Source: Prosthecobacter gellanilyticus (GTDB lineage: Bacteria > Verrucomicrobiota > Verrucomicrobiia > Verrucomicrobiales > Verrucomicrobiaceae). Taken from it: 64,000 nucleotides of DNA. The DNA lies in contig NZ_BKAG01000006.1 of NCBI RefSeq assembly GCF_007992435.1, positions 153,321-217,320 on the forward strand, read 5' to 3'. Positions 6,654 through 14,980 of this stretch are shown one piece after another. Made by a program: the position numbers and the translations under genes. How positions within the stretch are numbered: position 1 is the stretch's first letter; each line of letters begins with the position of its first letter. The notes under the pieces were generated by a model that was given only the letters and a program-made list of their open reading frames with translations, searched no databases and was not told the origin of the DNA.

Positions 6654-9608
6654 TTACTTCACGGGCAGGTGCTCGTGGAGGTACGCGGTCATCAGCTCGT
6701 AGAGATGGCGGGAGATGCCTTTGCCGGTGTTGATGGCGTGGTCGCGGTTCGGGTAGGGCATGACGGTGAAGCGCTTGTTCTGGGCGATGAGCTCGTTCAT
6801 GAGCTTTTCGGTGCCCTGGTAGTGCACGTTGTCGTCACCGGTGCCGTGGATGATGAGGAGATTGCCTTTGAGGTCTTTCACGTGTGCGAGCGGTGAGCCG
6901 AGGCGGTAGCCATCGGCATTGTCTTTGGGCAGGCCCATGTAGCGCTCCTCGTAGATGGAATCATAGAGCGCACGATCTCCGACCGGGGCGACGGCGATGG
7001 CGGTGCTGTAGAGATCGGGATAACGAAAAATAGCGTCAAGGCTGCTGCTGCCGCCACCGCTCCAGCCCCAGATGCCGACGCGTTTCGGATCGAGATGGGC
7101 GAAGCGCTGCAGGAGTGCGCGCACGGCCTTTGCTTCTTCCGCTGAATTCAAGATGCCGAGCTGGCGGTAGATGGCTTTGCGCCAGTCGCGACCACGCGGG
7201 CTGGGGGTGCCGCGTGTGTCCACGCTGGCGACGATGTAACCCTGCTGCGCGAGCATGCTGTGCCAGAGAATGCGCTGACCGCCCCACGAATCCTTCACGG
7301 TCTGTCCGGCGGGCTCCCCATAGACATGCATGAGCAGCGGATATTTGCGGGAGGCATCGAAGTCGGGAGGTCTGATGCACCAGCCATCGAGGGCGATGCC
7401 ATCGCCAATGTCGACGCGGAGGAACTCTGTCTTTGGAAGCGTTACCTTGGCGAGCTTCTCGCGGAGCTTGGCTTGATCCTTTAACACACGGATGGTCTTA
7501 TGATCGGGCAGGGAGACGAGCTGGATCACCGGTGGTGTGGTGAAGGTGGAGTGGGTGTGCACGGCCCAGCGGGCATCTTCGGAGATGTCATAGCTGTGGG
7601 TGCCGGATTGGTCGGCAGGTGAGAGGCGCCTTGAATCATCTCCGGTTAGGTTGACACGATACAGGTAGCGCTGCGTGCCGTTTTCGGGGGAGGCGATGTA
7701 GTCCAGCGTGCCGCCTTTCTCATCGAGGTGGGCGATATCGATGACATCAAACTCACCCTGGGTGAGTGGTTTAATCTCTCCTTTCAAGGTGACGCGATAG
7801 GCGTGACGCCAGCCGCTGCGCTCGCTGAGCCAGAGGAAGTCTTCGTTGATCCAGGAGATGGCATTGGTGTCCTCCACCCAGGCTTTGTCAGTCTCGGTGA
7901 GGATGGTCTTCACATCGCCCGTTTGTGGATCGGCGAGCATGACCTGCAGGGTGTTCTGGAGGCGGTTGAACTGATGCAGCAGCACCTGTTTGTCATCGGG
8001 AGTCCAGTCGGCCTGCGGTAGGTAGTGCTCGCGTGGATCTCCGGGGATCTTCAGCCAGGTGATGGCACCGCCCGTGGAAGGGATCACGCCGAGGCGGGTG
8101 GAGGAGTTTTTTTGTCCTGCTTTTGGATAGGGGAAGGTGGTGAAGCTCTGGTAGGCTCTCTTGGTTTGATCGACCAGCCAGAAGCGTTTCACGTCGGTGG
8201 TGTCAAACTGCCAGAAGAGCAGATGCGCGCCGTCCTTGCTCCAGCGGAAGGCATCGCGCAGGCTGAGCTCTTCCTCGTTCACCCAGTCGGAGGTGCCGTT
8301 GATGATCTTGTCCGAGCCGTCCTTGGTGAGGGCGGTGATCTTCATGTCTGCGAGGTTCTGCACGTGCAGGTTGTTTTTCTGCACGTAGGCCACACGCGTG
8401 CCATCCGGGGAGAACTTGGCAAACATGAGCGTGGAGGCCGGGGCATCGCCGCCGATCTTGACGAGCTTTTGGTTGGCTAGATTCAGCAGCCAGTAGTCGC
8501 CGCGGGTGTTTCGTCTCCAGACTTTGCGGGTGTTGGCAAAGAGAAGCACCTGGGATTCATCGGGAGAGAACTCGAAGCTGTCGACCTTGAGCGGACCTTT
8601 CGCGCCTTCTGGTGTCATGACCTTGGCGGTGGCGAGGATGGTTCTCTCGCCGGTGGCAGCGTCATGGCGCACGAGGTTCTTGCCTTCGTCCTTCTTCTTG
8701 ACGGTGGGCTTTGCTTTGGCCTTGTCCTTCGCATCTTTGGCTTCTTGGGGCTGTTCCTTGTCTTCTGGCTCTTTCTTGGCTTCGGGTGGGGCTTCGAGCG
8801 TGAAGTAGGAGGCGGTCTTCTTGCTCCAGCGGATGGCTTCGAGCTTCTCGTCCTTGAACTCTTCATCCGTGAAGATGCGGGAGAGGGTGAGCTTGCTGGG
8901 ATCAGCGCTGGCTGTGGCAGCACCCCAGACCTTGCCGAGGACGGCGAACATCTTGGGGTCGTGCGCCTTGAGCTCTTCGCGGGTGAAGGGGAAGAAGTCG
9001 TTGCGGGTGAAGAAGGCTTCGGAGGTTTCGGCGAAGTATTCTTTCGCATTCGTCATGGCGTAGGCTTTGTCGAGACGCTTGCGACCCTCGCTGTCCTGAC
9101 GCTGGACGTTGTCGTATTTGCCGGCGGTCGTGGCGGTCTCGAAAGCAGAGATGATTTCGGCGTTTTGGAAGCTAAGGACGCGATCGTGAAAGGCATGGGC
9201 GAGCTCGTGCAGGGCAAAGTTGGGCATGCGGCGAGTCTCGGCCTCGAAGATGCGGACGTTGCTGAACTCGACGGCCTTTTCCATGACGGGATCGCGGCCG
9301 TTATCGCGGAGCCAGCTGGCACCGGCATGATACTCGGCACGGGGATGCGAGTTGGCATACTCGGGATTGATCCACAGCGGGACCTTCTGCAGTTCGGTCA
9401 CGGCGGGTGCAGGGACGACACGGACGATTTCCTCGAGCTGGGTTTGGAGAAGCTTCAGCGCTTTGTCGAGCAGGGCGGCATCATCCTTCGCGAGCTGGCG
9501 GTTCACGTGCACGGTCCAGCCGTTGATCTGGCGCGTGTCATGAGTCTCGCTGGCGATGAGGAGTGCCGGTGTGACCAGCGTGAAGGCGATGAGCAGGGCT
9601 TTGATCAT
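6654..9608 (-). CDS. Exported HExxH metallopeptidase-like domain fused to S9 dipeptidyl peptidase
   Basis: This 984-residue exported protein has two protease modules. After the signal peptide (residues 1-20), residues about 25-235 hold a zincin-like domain with HELAH at 134-138 and a downstream KEYFAETSEAFF segment that could supply the third ligand. A Lys/Glu/Ala-rich linker at about 275-310 leads into a DPP IV beta-propeller and an alpha/beta-hydrolase. The triad is Ser850 in GWSGGGS, Asp925 or 926 in HGTGDDN, and His957 in NRDHAI. YGEPAGQ takes the oxyanion-hole position. S9B enzymes release Xaa-Pro dipeptides. It lies downstream of another S9 peptidase and a hydroxyproline-epimerase-like gene on the same strand. 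Confidence 0.85.
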   Translation of the reverse strand: MIKALLIAFTLVTPALLIASETHDTRQINGWTVHVNRQLAKDDAALLDKALKLLQTQLEEIVRVVPAPAVTELQKVPLWINPEYANSHPRAEYHAGASWLRDNGRDPVMEKAVEFSNVRIFEAETRRMPNFALHELAHAFHDRVLSFQNAEIISAFETATTAGKYDNVQRQDSEGRKRLDKAYAMTNAKEYFAETSEAFFTRNDFFPFTREELKAHDPKMFAVLGKVWGAATASADPSKLTLSRIFTDEEFKDEKLEAIRWSKKTASYFTLEAPPEAKKEPEDKEQPQEAKDAKDKAKAKPTVKKKDEGKNLVRHDAATGERTILATAKVMTPEGAKGPLKVDSFEFSPDESQVLLFANTRKVWRRNTRGDYWLLNLANQKLVKIGGDAPASTLMFAKFSPDGTRVAYVQKNNLHVQNLADMKITALTKDGSDKIINGTSDWVNEEELSLRDAFRWSKDGAHLLFWQFDTTDVKRFWLVDQTKRAYQSFTTFPYPKAGQKNSSTRLGVIPSTGGAITWLKIPGDPREHYLPQADWTPDDKQVLLHQFNRLQNTLQVMLADPQTGDVKTILTETDKAWVEDTNAISWINEDFLWLSERSGWRHAYRVTLKGEIKPLTQGEFDVIDIAHLDEKGGTLDYIASPENGTQRYLYRVNLTGDDSRRLSPADQSGTHSYDISEDARWAVHTHSTFTTPPVIQLVSLPDHKTIRVLKDQAKLREKLAKVTLPKTEFLRVDIGDGIALDGWCIRPPDFDASRKYPLLMHVYGEPAGQTVKDSWGGQRILWHSMLAQQGYIVASVDTRGTPSPRGRDWRKAIYRQLGILNSAEEAKAVRALLQRFAHLDPKRVGIWGWSGGGSSSLDAIFRYPDLYSTAIAVAPVGDRALYDSIYEERYMGLPKDNADGYRLGSPLAHVKDLKGNLLIIHGTGDDNVHYQGTEKLMNELIAQNKRFTVMPYPNRDHAINTGKGISRHLYELMTAYLHEHLPVK

Positions 9609-9646
9609 GGGAGCAGGGGTTCCAACGGGCAGCTGGAGGTTTTCTT

Positions 9647-11845
9647 TTATGGCTTCAGGTGTCTCACCAGAAAGTCCGTGCGCGCCTTGGTGCCAAAAGG
9701 AGTTTCGGCGGCGCCGTGGCCGGTGCCGATGATGGGCATGTAGTCGAAGGTCTTGCCAGCTCTTTGCAAGGCACCGACGACCTGAGTGGTGGTGGCGGGA
9801 TCGACGTTGGTGTCGAGTTCGCCGACGATGAGGAGCAGATGACCTTCGAGGTTGTGAGCGTCTTCCATGTTGGAGCTGAGCTTGTAGCTTTCATCGACGG
9901 GCCATCCCATCCATTGTTCGTTCCACCAGATCTTGTCCATGCGGTTGTCATGGCAGCCGCAGTCGGCGACGGCGACCTTGTAGAAGTCATGATGATCCAG
10001 TAGGGCGCGCATGGCGTTTTGACCTCCGGCGCTGCCGCCGTAGATGCCGACGCGGGTGAGGTCCATCCAAGGGCGTGTGCTGGCGGCGCTTTTGATCCAG
10101 GCGATGCGGTCCGGGAAGCCTGCGTCTTTAATGTTCTTCCAGCAGACATCGTGAAAAGCTTTGCCGCGATGGTTGGTGCCCATGCCGTCCATCTTCACGA
10201 TGATGAAGCCGAGCTCGGCGAGCTGATGCATGCGGAGCTGGCGATCAAATTCCTTCGGCGCGAAGGCGGCATGCGGTCCGGCATAGATGTCCTCGATGAC
10301 TGGATATTTCGTTGTCGGGTCGAGATGCGAGGGCTTGATGAGGATGCCGTGGATGTCGGTTTTGCCATCGCGACCTTTGGCGATGAAGCGCTCGGGCATG
10401 GTCCAACCGGCGGCGAGGAGTTTTGATGCGTCAGCCTTCTCCATGACGCAGACAAGGGTTCCATCGGCACTGCGGCGCAGCTCGTGCACGGGTGGATGAT
10501 CGGCGCGTGACCAGGAGGCGGTGAGGTATTCTCGGTTAGGTGAGAATTCGATGCGGTGGTTGCCATCGCTCTCGGTGAGCTGTTTGAAGCCGCTGCCGTC
10601 CAGGTTGATGCGGCAGAGGTGGAGATGGTAAGGGTCTTCGTCTTTCCGAAGACCGGAGGCGAGGAACCAGACTTCGCGCTTGGCTTCATCGATATGCAGG
10701 ACCTCGCGCACGGGCCAGGTGCCCTTGGTGATCTGGTGCTTCACCTGGCCGGAGGTGATATCGTAGAGATAGAGATGGCACCAGCCATCACGCTCGCTCA
10801 TCCAGATAAGTTCGTTGGTTTTGTGCAGCCAGTGGCGCCAGGTCTTTTTGGTGTAGTCGATGAAGGTCTTGGAGGTTTCTTCGACGACGATGCGCGCCTC
10901 GGCGGTCTTTGGATCGACGGCGAGGATGCGGTAGAGCTGGTGGCCGCGCTGATTGTAGTCGAAGTAGAACTCGCGGCTGTTTGGGGACCAGGTGGCATCG
11001 AGCTTGCCGCTGGTGTTGAAGGGGTTTTCGTAGAGGTCGCGAGGCACATTGGTTTGAGTGCCATCGGGCTTTTCGATGATCCATTGCGGTTTGGGCAGGG
11101 GATCACCGGGCTTGAGGTATTCGAGGGTCTTGAGCTGCGGCTGAAGGCCGCCTTTGGGCGTGGAGTCGACGATGGTGATCTTACGGCGCGGGATGTCTTC
11201 GGACTCGGTGCGGATGGTGAATGCTCCGTCGGGTGAGGTGTTGCCGCGCTTGGGCTTGTCCTGCTTCTCGGGCTTGGGGCGAGAGGTGGTGATGCCTTTG
11301 CCGTCGATGATGAGTGACTGCACCTGGGGTTCGGCTTCGATGACAGCGAGAGGTTCACCGGTGCGGCTGGTGATGAGCCAGACGTGACCGTCAAAGGTGT
11401 GCTGCTCGCGCTCCTGACCGGCGCGGATGTTGCCGTAGCGGACGCGCTCGCCTTCCTGATTAATCCAGAAGAGGTCGACATCCTCCTCGAGCTTGTTGAT
11501 GAATTTGAAGCCGGATTCCTCGCCCGTGCGCGTGGTCTTGCGCATGTCGATTTTGGCGGTGGAGGTCTTCGCGGCTTCTTTGTCGGGCAGGCCGAGCTCC
11601 TTCAGCGTAGCGGCGGTCTTGCGGGTGCCGGTGGTGGCATCGATGAGGACGAACTCATGCGTGCCCGGACCTGTTTGCACGCGATACCAAAGGGTCTTGT
11701 TGTCTGATAACCAGTTAGGTTTGACGGAGGCGCGGAAGACTTTGTTCTCGGTGCGCTTGGAGTAGTCTTCGGGGGTGGGCTTGGAGACCTGAGCTTGGGC
11801 GAGGGTCGCGAACAAGCAAAGGGAGAAGAGAGAGGGCAGTCTCAT
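9647..11845 (-). CDS. Exported S9-family prolyl peptidase (DPP IV-like)
   Basis: The protein has 732 residues with a signal peptide (LFSLCLFATLAQA). An N-terminal beta-propeller region containing FSPNREYLTASW-type repeats is followed by a C-terminal hydrolase. The triad is Ser605 in GGSAGGQ, Asp678 in GELDTNVDP and His710 in GTGHGAAE. The family cleaves peptide bonds after proline. The start codon overlaps the stop of the preceding epimerase gene as ATGA, which implies translational coupling, and the S9 fusion gene follows after a 38-base gap. The three genes therefore look like one operon for proline- or hydroxyproline-containing peptides (inference). Confidence 0.88.
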   Translation of the reverse strand: MRLPSLFSLCLFATLAQAQVSKPTPEDYSKRTENKVFRASVKPNWLSDNKTLWYRVQTGPGTHEFVLIDATTGTRKTAATLKELGLPDKEAAKTSTAKIDMRKTTRTGEESGFKFINKLEEDVDLFWINQEGERVRYGNIRAGQEREQHTFDGHVWLITSRTGEPLAVIEAEPQVQSLIIDGKGITTSRPKPEKQDKPKRGNTSPDGAFTIRTESEDIPRRKITIVDSTPKGGLQPQLKTLEYLKPGDPLPKPQWIIEKPDGTQTNVPRDLYENPFNTSGKLDATWSPNSREFYFDYNQRGHQLYRILAVDPKTAEARIVVEETSKTFIDYTKKTWRHWLHKTNELIWMSERDGWCHLYLYDITSGQVKHQITKGTWPVREVLHIDEAKREVWFLASGLRKDEDPYHLHLCRINLDGSGFKQLTESDGNHRIEFSPNREYLTASWSRADHPPVHELRRSADGTLVCVMEKADASKLLAAGWTMPERFIAKGRDGKTDIHGILIKPSHLDPTTKYPVIEDIYAGPHAAFAPKEFDRQLRMHQLAELGFIIVKMDGMGTNHRGKAFHDVCWKNIKDAGFPDRIAWIKSAASTRPWMDLTRVGIYGGSAGGQNAMRALLDHHDFYKVAVADCGCHDNRMDKIWWNEQWMGWPVDESYKLSSNMEDAHNLEGHLLLIVGELDTNVDPATTTQVVGALQRAGKTFDYMPIIGTGHGAAETPFGTKARTDFLVRHLKP

Positions 11846-12738
11846 GAAAGGGCTGTCGCTGGGGTGAAACCAATCCCGTGCAGAAAGGGGTCTTCGGGAT
11901 CGAAGAGGAGGGTGGTTTCGGCGGTGATGAAGGCGCGGCCAGTGATGATGGGGGTGATGGCGCCCTCACCCTGCTCGTAGCTGGCTTCGAAGGCCGAACC
12001 AATGATGCTTTCTTGGTGCCAGGTCTGGCCGGGGGCTAGCTTGCGATCGGCGGCGAGGCAGGCGAGCTTGGCGCTGGTGCCGGTGCCGCAGGGGGAGCGG
12101 TCGTATTCGCCACCGGGGCAGAGGACGAAGTTGCGGCTATCGTTCGCGGGATCGTGGGGCGGGCCGAAAAGCTCGACGTGATCGACTTCGGGATAGCCGG
12201 CGGCGCGGATGGCGTCGCGCATGGCGAGGGAGGCGCGCGTGAGCTGCGGGATGTTTTGCAGGGTGAGGTCCATCCCGTGATCGGAGACGAGGAAGAACCA
12301 GTTGCCGCCATAAGCGACATCGCCGGTGACGCCGCCAGCACTCACGGCGCGGGCTTTGCGGTAGGATGGAACGTTGCGGATGCTGACGCGGTCGTCTTCA
12401 TGCAAAGTGGCGGTGATGATGCCGACGGGGGTCTCGATGTGGTGCTCGCCCTCGGTGATGCCGCCGAGGTATCTCAGGGTGGCGATGACGCCGATCATGC
12501 CGTGGCCGCACATGCCGAGGAGGCCGACGTTGTTGAAGAAGGTGACGCGAGAGATGCAGGTGGGATCATGCGGCTCCTCGAGGAGGGCGCCGACGATGAC
12601 CTCGTGGCCGCGGGGCTCGCAGAGGATGGCTCGGCGCCAGGTTTCGAGGTCAGCGGCCTTGATGCCGTTCAGCACGACGCGGGTGGGCTCGCCGCCGGTG
12701 TGGGAGTCGATGATGGAGATGCGCCGGGTCGGATTCAT
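11842..12738 (-). CDS. Proline racemase family protein, likely 4-hydroxyproline 2-epimerase
   Basis: The product has 298 residues from the ATG at 12738 (MNPTRRISIIDSHTGGEPT). The open frame extends 72 codons further upstream, but that part lacks family similarity and overlaps repeat-rich DNA. Both catalytic cysteines of the proline racemase fold are present: Cys77 in MCGHG and Cys217 in SPCGTGTSAK. The family interconverts L- and D-forms of proline or trans-4-hydroxyproline by two-base proton transfer. The hydroxyproline epimerase branch is my best guess, because N-terminal DSHTGGEP is typical there, but 3-hydroxyproline dehydratase relatives cannot be excluded. It is the first gene before two prolyl peptidases. 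Confidence 0.85.
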   Translation of the reverse strand: MNPTRRISIIDSHTGGEPTRVVLNGIKAADLETWRRAILCEPRGHEVIVGALLEEPHDPTCISRVTFFNNVGLLGMCGHGMIGVIATLRYLGGITEGEHHIETPVGIITATLHEDDRVSIRNVPSYRKARAVSAGGVTGDVAYGGNWFFLVSDHGMDLTLQNIPQLTRASLAMRDAIRAAGYPEVDHVELFGPPHDPANDSRNFVLCPGGEYDRSPCGTGTSAKLACLAADRKLAPGQTWHQESIIGSAFEASYEQGEGAITPIITGRAFITAETTLLFDPEDPFLHGIGFTPATALS

Positions 12739-12904
12739 CAGCGGGGAAGCAAGCACATCCGCAGGGAGGGTCTTGGATGGTTTCCTGATGGGGGCTGGCA
12801 AATCAGTCAAAGAGGCGGAGGCTCTTTGTGAAGGATGGATGCAGGGTGTTTGCGGCTGCTTCCAGCGTCCTTTCAGGACGCATTTGTTGTTAGGTGTGAC
12901 TTGT

Positions 12905-12990
12905 CTCGCTACCGGTGGTTCTCGCTGCATCGCTCCGCGATTCCGCTTCACCACCGGCTACACGCCGCCAGGCCTCCGGCCTGAAGAATC
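12905..12990. repeat. Dispersed inverted-repeat element around ACCGGTGG/CCACCGG
   Basis: ACCGGTGGTTCTCGC (from 12911) and CGCTTCACCACCGGCT (about 12944-12959) face each other, followed by GCCTCCGGCC. The region lies between the epimerase gene start and the end of the SirB1-like gene and does not look coding. I take it as an intergenic palindromic element. A second copy was not found in this window. Confidence 0.4.
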
Positions 12991-13007
12991 ACACTTTGGC
13001 CAACGGC

Positions 13008-13853
13008 TCACGCTTCTTCCATGAGCTTGCCAGCGAGGCGGCGCATGGTGTGGCGGAGGGGGAGGTTCTCGGTGCGCTCGAAGGCTTCGTCGAGATTGCG
13101 CAGGATGCGGAGCAGGGTCTGGTCAACGCTGGCGGGCTGGCGGATCACATCCTCCAGCGCGGGATTGGCGGCGGGATGATGGCGGGCGACATCGCTGGCG
13201 AGCATGAAGCGGCCGCGATTGAAGCAGTCGACCAGCCACTCGCGGTTATTCATCTCCACACGGGCGAGGAAGTGGCCGGGGAAGTTGCAGCCCTGGATAT
13301 CGAGTCCGAAGCGATGACCGAGCAGGCGGTAGAGGCAGCAGAGGCTGATGGGGTTTCCGAGACCGGTGTCCAGGACCCAGAAGAGGTTGCTGTTGCTCGC
13401 TTGATAGTAGGCTTTGCTGTTGCCGCGGAAGCGGACCACGCCGTCCTTCATGGCAAAGAGCCACTCGCTGAGCTCGCGGGCATCCATGCGGCCGCCATCG
13501 CGGAAGGCTTCCTCGGCGAGGGCATCGAGACGCTGGGCGAGATCTCCGGGCTGGGTGCGCCAGCCATTGAGATAGGCGGAGATTTGTGCGAGGCCCTCCT
13601 CTAGCTGGGCGTGGGGATTTTCCAGCCAGCGCCAGCGCATCCAGGTTTCCTCGAGCTCGGTCTTGCGGATGGGCTCGAGCAGGCGGCCCACATGCTGGTC
13701 CTCTTCGGCGGTGAGGGAGCGCTGCAAGTGCTTCAGCCGCTCCGGAAGATCCCGGCGGATGCTGGTGAACTCCCGCTGCAGGGCCTCCTGCACGACGGGA
13801 GACTCATCATCAAGCAAGGTGATCAGGTGATCGAGCTGGGCGAGCGCTGGCAT
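13008..13853 (-). CDS. SirB1-like transglutaminase-fold protein
   Basis: From the ATG at 13853 the protein has 281 residues. A TTG 14 codons upstream (13895) is an alternative start. The middle carries the SirB1/transglutaminase-like core: GNPISLCCLYRLLG with a cysteine at the nucleophile region, then GCNFPGHFLARV with the conserved histidine, and WLVDCFNRG with a likely Asp. The family is widespread and poorly characterised. An N-terminal helical region (about 1-110) precedes the core. It diverges from the glycosyltransferase gene at 13929, leaving roughly 75 bases for both promoters. No enzymatic reaction is assigned. Confidence 0.75.
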   Translation of the reverse strand: MPALAQLDHLITLLDDESPVVQEALQREFTSIRRDLPERLKHLQRSLTAEEDQHVGRLLEPIRKTELEETWMRWRWLENPHAQLEEGLAQISAYLNGWRTQPGDLAQRLDALAEEAFRDGGRMDARELSEWLFAMKDGVVRFRGNSKAYYQASNSNLFWVLDTGLGNPISLCCLYRLLGHRFGLDIQGCNFPGHFLARVEMNNREWLVDCFNRGRFMLASDVARHHPAANPALEDVIRQPASVDQTLLRILRNLDEAFERTENLPLRHTMRRLAGKLMEEA

Positions 13854-13928
13854 GTCCTTTGCAATACCGAAAGCTTCGTGCCTTTCCAAGTGCAAAGTTC
13901 ATGGTCGCGCTTCATGTTGGGGGGAAGA

Positions 13929-14972
13929 ATGCGCATTGCCATCCTGCACTACACCCTGCCGCCCGTCATCGGAGGGGTGGAGCGCGTGATCCGGGATCAG
14001 GCGGCGGCTTTGAGAAAGCTGGGGCATGAGGTGACCTTGATGGTCCGGAAGGATGAACTGATCGTGGAAGGCTATGACGCCGTGATCGTGCACAATGTGT
14101 TCACCATGCCTTTTGACCTGGAGTGGACGCGGGAGCTGACGCGGCTGGCGCTGACGCATGCGAAAGTGCGGTGGATCAACTGGGTGCATGATGTGTGCGC
14201 GGTGAATCCGGCGTATGCGCATGTGACGTGGGTCGAGCCGGTGCCGCAGGCCATGCATGTGGCGGTGTCTGAGGTGCGGCGGACGGACTATGCACGGGCC
14301 ACGGGTCTGGCTTTGGAGGGCATCCGGGTGATTCCGAACGGGCTGGATCTCACCTCCGTGCTGGGTTTGACGGAGCGCATAGCCGATCTGGCGCTGGCCT
14401 ATGGCGAGCGTGATCTGGTGCTGGTGCATCCCACGCGGCTGGTGAGGCGGAAGAACATCGAGCTCGGGCTGCGGGTGATCGCGGCGCTGCGTGAGGCGGG
14501 CTGTGATGCGGTGTATGCCATCACGGGCGCGCCGGATCCGCATCAGGCGGACGGGGTGGCGTATCATCGTGAGCTGAAAGCCCTGGCTGTGGGGCTTGGC
14601 ATCATGCAGCATGTGTGCTTCCTCGGTGAGGATGGAGCGCTGACGGATGATGATGTGCGCGGGCTGTATGCCGTGGCGGATGCCTTGTTCTTTCCCAGTA
14701 CGGGAGAGGGCTTTGGGCTGCCTTTGTTAGAGGCGGTGGCGCATCGCCTGCCTGTATTTTGCTCGGCTCTGCCTGTGCATGAGGAGGTGCTGGGGAGTTT
14801 GGGGCACTATTTCGAAAGTGAGGAAGACCCAAAAACAATCTCGGCACGAATCATGCGATGGCTGACTGATGCCCAACCGACCCACCATAGGAAGTTCCTA
14901 AGGCGGCGCTTTGACATTGTCAAAATATGCCAGGAACACCTTGAGCCTCTGCTGCTTACCGCTATCGAATAA
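13929..14972 (+). CDS. GT4-family glycosyltransferase
   Basis: This 347-residue GT-B glycosyltransferase starts at the ATG at 13929, preceded by a clear GGGGGAAG ribosome-binding site. The N-terminus MRIAILHYTLPPVIGGVERV has the usual glycine-rich acceptor-side loop. The C-terminal half contains HPTRLVRRKN and GEGFGLPLLEA, the EX7E donor-binding motif of family GT4. The acceptor is unknown. It sits 8 bases upstream of glgB, so the two are almost certainly co-transcribed. A link to glycogen or another alpha-glucan is reasonable but not shown. Confidence 0.86.
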   Translation: MRIAILHYTLPPVIGGVERVIRDQAAALRKLGHEVTLMVRKDELIVEGYDAVIVHNVFTMPFDLEWTRELTRLALTHAKVRWINWVHDVCAVNPAYAHVTWVEPVPQAMHVAVSEVRRTDYARATGLALEGIRVIPNGLDLTSVLGLTERIADLALAYGERDLVLVHPTRLVRRKNIELGLRVIAALREAGCDAVYAITGAPDPHQADGVAYHRELKALAVGLGIMQHVCFLGEDGALTDDDVRGLYAVADALFFPSTGEGFGLPLLEAVAHRLPVFCSALPVHEEVLGSLGHYFESEEDPKTISARIMRWLTDAQPTHHRKFLRRRFDIVKICQEHLEPLLLTAIE

Positions 14973-14980
14973 CCAGTCAC

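Noticed and set aside
13611..13928. N-terminal extension of the glycosyltransferase frame
   Set aside because: These codons are antisense to the SirB1-like gene, and a strong ribosome-binding site plus a typical GT4 N-terminus mark 13929 as the start.
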